IMG/VR virus record: IMGVR_UViG_3300042987_001634 | Span: 1 to 30,293 of that record | Direction: 5' to 3' (one strand) | DNA from: a virus | DNA length: 30,293 nt | Shown: piece after piece, positions 26,612 through 30,293 of the stretch | How positions within the stretch are numbered: position 1 is the first letter of the stretch | How the letters are laid out: the number at the start of each line of letters is the position of its first letter | Notes under the pieces: generated by a model | Seen by the model: the letters and a program-made list of their open reading frames with translations, nothing else | Databases searched by the model: none | What the model was told of the DNA's origin: nothing | Position numbers and translations under genes: made by a program

Positions 26612-29541
26612 TGGAACGCACAATCCAAGGCGACTTTGGTTGGCGCGGAATGAATACCCGCGTGGCTCCCGAGAGGTTGGAGCCAGGGTATGCCAGCATG
26701 ATCAGCAATCTATACCTGAACGAGGATGGGTTGCTTGAACTACGCCCAGGTTGGAGGGGCATACTAACAACTGCTCAGGGGTATCCGATCTACGGACTGT
26801 CGGCATACCGTGTCGATGATCTGCACCGTCTGTTCTGGTCAAGCAACAATACGTTGTATGCGACTACTTCCACAGGTGGAAGCACGGCGACCAACGTCAC
26901 AGGTACGGTAACGGTTGCGTCTTCCGGGATGCAGACCACGCGCCTTGGTTCCTATCTGTATTGTGTCGATGGCACGAACGCCATGTTCCGTTGGAACGGC
27001 ACCAACATCACGCTTCAGAATGCCACCAGCGTTTCGGGTCTTACGACGCCTGCGACTGCGCCATCCGTATCTCTTGGTGCTGCCGGGACTCTGGTATCGG
27101 ACATCACGACGTTGTCCAACTATTCCCAGCCATACGCGATGGATGCTGGCAGCTATGCTCCTACAAACCTGATCACGGCGAGGAACTTTGAAGGTTCTTC
27201 CGGTACGACGATCGCGTCTCCGTGGAATGCCGATGCCGGACAACCGTCCATCGGTACCGCAAGCAGTACTTCGGCAAATCTCCAGTATGCGATCATGGAT
27301 TCGTTTGGTGGAACGAACTCCAAGGAGTACTTGATCACCAACGCTTTGACCGTGCCGGATGAATCCGGAAACAACGGTGCCAAGGTCTATGTTTTCGAGG
27401 CTTACGCATGGGCCAAGAATGGAGTTGATACGGCGCAGGTTCTGGAGGCTCAGGTCCGCCTGTATACGGACTCCGGTACTACGATGATCAGCGGTACGGA
27501 TTCGGCGAAGTACTCGATTGCCTTGAATCCAACGACGCCTACGAAGGTTAGGTTGCTGTTCGACCATAGGAACATCACCAGCGACGCCTTGTCTTGCAAG
27601 TTGCGTATAGGTGCGCCGAATGCGACCACGGGGTCCGGTGGTGCTGGTGTCAACGTCAACCGGGTCTCGCTCCTATCTCCTAAGCAAGAGTTCAAGTTGA
27701 TCTCAAGTGCAGGGTCATTGCTTGTGAATCAGGGTTCCGTTCAGGTATGGGATGGAACGCTTCTCACGGCTGGACTTCGCATCTACAGCACGGCGATATC
27801 AAATCAGGTTTGGACAGGGAAGACTCAAGCCTGGTTCGACATGAGCGCAAGCGTGGATGTGTCCGGACTTGCCATGCGGCTTTTGCTCAAGAGCGGTTCG
27901 ACTTGGTATCAGGGCGGAATGCTGTACAAGGATCCAGCCGGCGGGTACGTTGCGGATCTGACTCAGTTTTCCAGCGCTGTCTTGGCCGATGTGGATGGTT
28001 GGGGTATCGAGTTCCTTGAAGACATCGTAGTCACCGGGATACTGGAGAATGGCGATGCAAACCTGTTGACGATCAACGGGATCAAGGAAGGCGGGAATCT
28101 ATCCAACGGCTATACATACACATACCGGTTTTCGGAATGGGATGGGACTTCCATCACGGTATCCACATACGAAACCACGGATGGCACGGAGAGCAGCGGG
28201 TCACCGATATCCGTGGACGTGACGACAACGGCAGGTGCCAGGACTGCGACGTTGACCATTCCTGCCCGCACAAATGCCACGACGGGTCAATACTTGATCT
28301 GGCGAGAAGGTGGCGTGTACGACGACGGTAGGTATCGCCTGATAGGAGTGGCGACATCATCTGCTTCCGCATCCACTTACACGGATACATCCAGCGATGC
28401 GTCGTTGTTCGACCGTCCCATATATCAGATAGGCCGTGACCAGTTCCCGAGCGGATTGACGTGCATTGCGGCGCATCAGGGACGTTTGTGGGCGGCAAAA
28501 GGCAATACGGTCTATGTGTCGTGGGCGATGAAAGACGGACAGGAAACAGGTGTTTACACAACTCTGGTTCCGGATCCAGATGATCCGTACATCGGAATCA
28601 AGGGTGCGTCTTTCGCCTTGGACAGCAACAGCAACCGGGACAAGATCAAGGCGTTGGTTCCGATGGGCACGGTCATGCTCGCCATTCGCGAGTACAGCAT
28701 CGTGGTGATCTCTGGTTACGACGCGACGAATTACGCGGCGCAACCGTATGTGCAGGGCAATGACTCGGGCATGGTCGGCGGCACGGCCACCATGGTCAAT
28801 GGCAAAGTCTGGTACATGAGTCCATTGGGCGTGATGGAGTTCGACGGGAATGTATCCTCGTGGTTCTCCGGTGATGTGGAGACCAACATGATCTCGCGTT
28901 CACCGAATGCCCAAGTTGTCTTCTACAACAACCGTGCATTCGTGTTCAACGACAGCACAACCGATTCGTTTGGCATCGGGCCTGGATACAACCAGCAAGT
29001 CCATGTTTACGACTATCGTTTCGGTGGATGGGTCAAGTGGGATACTCCCGGTACTGGAACCAGTAGCGCGTTGGCACTTGGAAACGTGCGTCGCACCACT
29101 CTATTTTCGGGGTCGAGGGATGGACAGATCTACACGTTGAACCTTGAGGGTGGCAACTCGACTATCGTGTATGGCGACAAGGCTACTCCATCCGCAACGA
29201 CAACCGATGTCACATACGAACTCAAGACCCGTGGGTATGGGCAGAAAGGCAACTACAGCCCGAGCCGTCTGGGCAGGGGGCGCATGACGCAGGTTGATTT
29301 CGACTTGTATTCACCGAGTGGTGCCGACTGTACGGTGAGCGTGCTTCAGGATGACAACTCAACCATATCAAGCAAGTTGATCAACCTGCCTGTGAGCCGG
29401 AAGACATTTTCGATGCGAGGGTTCTTGTCTTCCGCCAAGAGCATATGGCATCGGTTGGTGTTCACGGGAACGACTCAATCAAATATCATCATCAATGCGA
29501 CGCACGCTTACTTCTCCGAAAGCGAGGTTCCACGCATATGA
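26611..29541 (+). CDS. Large neck/hub protein (P22 gp10- or tail-hub-like)
   Basis: The product has 976 residues. Its start (IQGDFGWRGMNTRVAPERLE, then PGYASMISNLYLNEDGLLEL and RPGW) is the 'GMNTR.APE.L.PG......N.....G.L..RPG' opening of phage stabilisation or hub proteins such as P22 gp10. A middle region holds carbohydrate-binding-module-like beta-sandwich sequence (NAKVYVFEAYAWAK-type, residues 180-370). The C-terminal 370 residues contain repeated blade-like strands (LTCIAAHQGRLWAAKGNTVY, GTATMVNGKVWYMSPLGVME, NNRAFVFNDSTTDSFGIG), suggesting a beta-propeller. It would close the neck below the adaptors. Function is inferred from the N-terminus and position. Confidence 0.7.
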   Translation: MERTIQGDFGWRGMNTRVAPERLEPGYASMISNLYLNEDGLLELRPGWRGILTTAQGYPIYGLSAYRVDDLHRLFWSSNNTLYATTSTGGSTATNVTGTVTVASSGMQTTRLGSYLYCVDGTNAMFRWNGTNITLQNATSVSGLTTPATAPSVSLGAAGTLVSDITTLSNYSQPYAMDAGSYAPTNLITARNFEGSSGTTIASPWNADAGQPSIGTASSTSANLQYAIMDSFGGTNSKEYLITNALTVPDESGNNGAKVYVFEAYAWAKNGVDTAQVLEAQVRLYTDSGTTMISGTDSAKYSIALNPTTPTKVRLLFDHRNITSDALSCKLRIGAPNATTGSGGAGVNVNRVSLLSPKQEFKLISSAGSLLVNQGSVQVWDGTLLTAGLRIYSTAISNQVWTGKTQAWFDMSASVDVSGLAMRLLLKSGSTWYQGGMLYKDPAGGYVADLTQFSSAVLADVDGWGIEFLEDIVVTGILENGDANLLTINGIKEGGNLSNGYTYTYRFSEWDGTSITVSTYETTDGTESSGSPISVDVTTTAGARTATLTIPARTNATTGQYLIWREGGVYDDGRYRLIGVATSSASASTYTDTSSDASLFDRPIYQIGRDQFPSGLTCIAAHQGRLWAAKGNTVYVSWAMKDGQETGVYTTLVPDPDDPYIGIKGASFALDSNSNRDKIKALVPMGTVMLAIREYSIVVISGYDATNYAAQPYVQGNDSGMVGGTATMVNGKVWYMSPLGVMEFDGNVSSWFSGDVETNMISRSPNAQVVFYNNRAFVFNDSTTDSFGIGPGYNQQVHVYDYRFGGWVKWDTPGTGTSSALALGNVRRTTLFSGSRDGQIYTLNLEGGNSTIVYGDKATPSATTTDVTYELKTRGYGQKGNYSPSRLGRGRMTQVDFDLYSPSGADCTVSVLQDDNSTISSKLINLPVSRKTFSMRGFLSSAKSIWHRLVFTGTTQSNIIINATHAYFSESEVPRI

Positions 29542-29954
29542 GACGTGCCCCGTTCGTCAAGATGCCTGGCGATGGCCGTGCGCGGTTCCGTGACGTGGAA
29601 CTTACGCAAGCGTTTGAGAATCCAACCGTAGCCAAGACTGCTTCACGCCGGCAGATTGTAAGCCGTGCGGCTGGCAACGCCGCGGGTGAATGTTGTTCCA
29701 CTACGGCGGACGGCGGGACAGGTGGTGTGACCGGGAACACTACGCAACAGGGCCAGATAGATAATTTGACAGGCCGTGTTTCAAGCCTCGGGAACTTGGC
29801 GAACAAGAATCAGCAGGTCAACGACGACCGCTACAACAGCCAGCAAATCGTGATTGGGAATCTGATCACGTTGATCAGCGACTTGTACACGCAGAGTGGG
29901 TTCACGCCTCCGATCGATATTCCTACCATCGATCCTGTATCTGGTACATCGTGA
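29538..29954 (+). CDS. Small virion-associated protein with helical core (138 aa)
   Basis: The start ATG at 29538 overlaps the hub stop (ATGA), and the open frame upstream to 29445 is a shadow. The product has a basic N-terminus (MRRAPFVKMPGDGRARFRDV), a Gly/Thr-rich linker (CCSTTADGGTGGVTGNTTQ), a polar helical stretch (QIDNLTGRVSSLGNLANK, later QQIVIGNLITLISDLYTQ) and a Pro/Ile-rich tail. The central part could be a trimeric coiled coil. No family is recognised. Confidence 0.55.
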   Translation: MRRAPFVKMPGDGRARFRDVELTQAFENPTVAKTASRRQIVSRAAGNAAGECCSTTADGGTGGVTGNTTQQGQIDNLTGRVSSLGNLANKNQQVNDDRYNSQQIVIGNLITLISDLYTQSGFTPPIDIPTIDPVSGTS

Positions 29955-29996
29955 TGCAAAACAGCGTGAAAAAGGCGATAATCATAGGATAGAACC

Positions 29997-30293
29997 ATGG
30001 CAAACATCCAGATAAAGGACGGCGCGGAAGCGACCAAATACTTTTCTGCAACCGGCGTTGGCTCGGATGTGGATCCTTTTGTTCCCGACCATGTCGTGAC
30101 GGGAAATGTGGCGCACGACATTGCCGATACCGGGAACCCGGTCAAGGTAGGTGGCCGTGCGCGTTCGACCGATCCAAGCGTTGTGGCATCTGGTGACCGT
30201 GCCGACCTTCTGATGGATTTGATAGGGCGCGTGGTGACTGCTCCATATGCGATACCGGAGAACTTCATCTCCGGTGTCACGGCGGCCATCACG
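29997..30293 (+). CDS. Virion protein of unknown function, partial
   Basis: The ATG at 29997 has a weak AGGATAG upstream, and the frame stays open to the window end (99 codons visible). The product begins MANIQIKDGAEATKYFSATG, then GSDVDPFVPDHVVTGNVAHD and GNPVKVGGRARSTDPSVVAS. The opening 'MANI.(I/V)KDG.....Y..ATG.GS..DP(F/Y)(V/I)P.H' is common in small phage structural proteins in my memory. The missing C-terminus prevents a firmer call. Confidence 0.65.
   Translation, partial: MANIQIKDGAEATKYFSATGVGSDVDPFVPDHVVTGNVAHDIADTGNPVKVGGRARSTDPSVVASGDRADLLMDLIGRVVTAPYAIPENFISGVTAAIT

Overview
The window reads as part of the genome of a tailed bacteriophage (or a very recent prophage) with short-tailed, P22-like head-neck logic: large terminase, a roughly 690-residue portal, an acidic scaffold, an HK97-fold capsid, a cement protein, two adaptor-like proteins and a large neck or hub protein, with no tape measure or tail tube. 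The DNA is GC-rich, genes are tightly packed with ATGA, TAATG and GTGA overlaps, and clear Shine-Dalgarno (SD) sequences (AAAGGA, AAGGAGG, GGGAGG) precede most starts. The host cannot be read from the sequence. No tRNA, rRNA, integrase, transposase or CRISPR array was seen.

Layout. (1) Positions 1-7634 are transcribed leftward: small accessory genes, a GP88-like protein, a large acidic protein, regulators and zinc-ribbon proteins, a 616-residue C5-cytosine methyltransferase with an expanded target-recognition region, and a Gam-like end-protection protein cut by the window edge. (2) Positions 7650-9020 form a long gene-free divergence region holding a G-quadruplex-type array, GC-rich repeats, two large stem-loops in opposite orientation with related 16-nt loops, an alternating TA tract and promoter-like elements. 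(3) Positions 9021-14706 run rightward and carry a helix-turn-helix protein, a RuvC-like resolvase, three small DUF2829 (Tad2-like) paralogues, dUTPase, a thermonuclease-fold protein, a RepB-type primase, a RepA-type helicase and an SSB-like protein. (4) Positions 14845-30293 are the rightward packaging and virion module.

How the parts may work together. No DNA polymerase is present in the window. The primase plus RecA-fold helicase, with two inverted, loop-related hairpins nearby, resembles the plan of RSF1010/IncQ strand-displacement replication (RepA helicase, RepB' primase, ssiA and ssiB hairpins on opposite strands). This is the most interesting hypothesis here and is inference. The three Tad2-like genes among nucleotide-metabolism genes suggest a counter-defence role against nucleotide-signalling immunity such as Thoeris. 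The methyltransferase and Gam-like protein fit protection of phage DNA from restriction and exonucleases.

The packaging and head genes follow the usual order: TerS, TerL, portal, scaffold, capsid, cement, adaptor. Three small membrane proteins are then inserted before a series of tail, appendage and neck proteins. No endolysin was found in the window.
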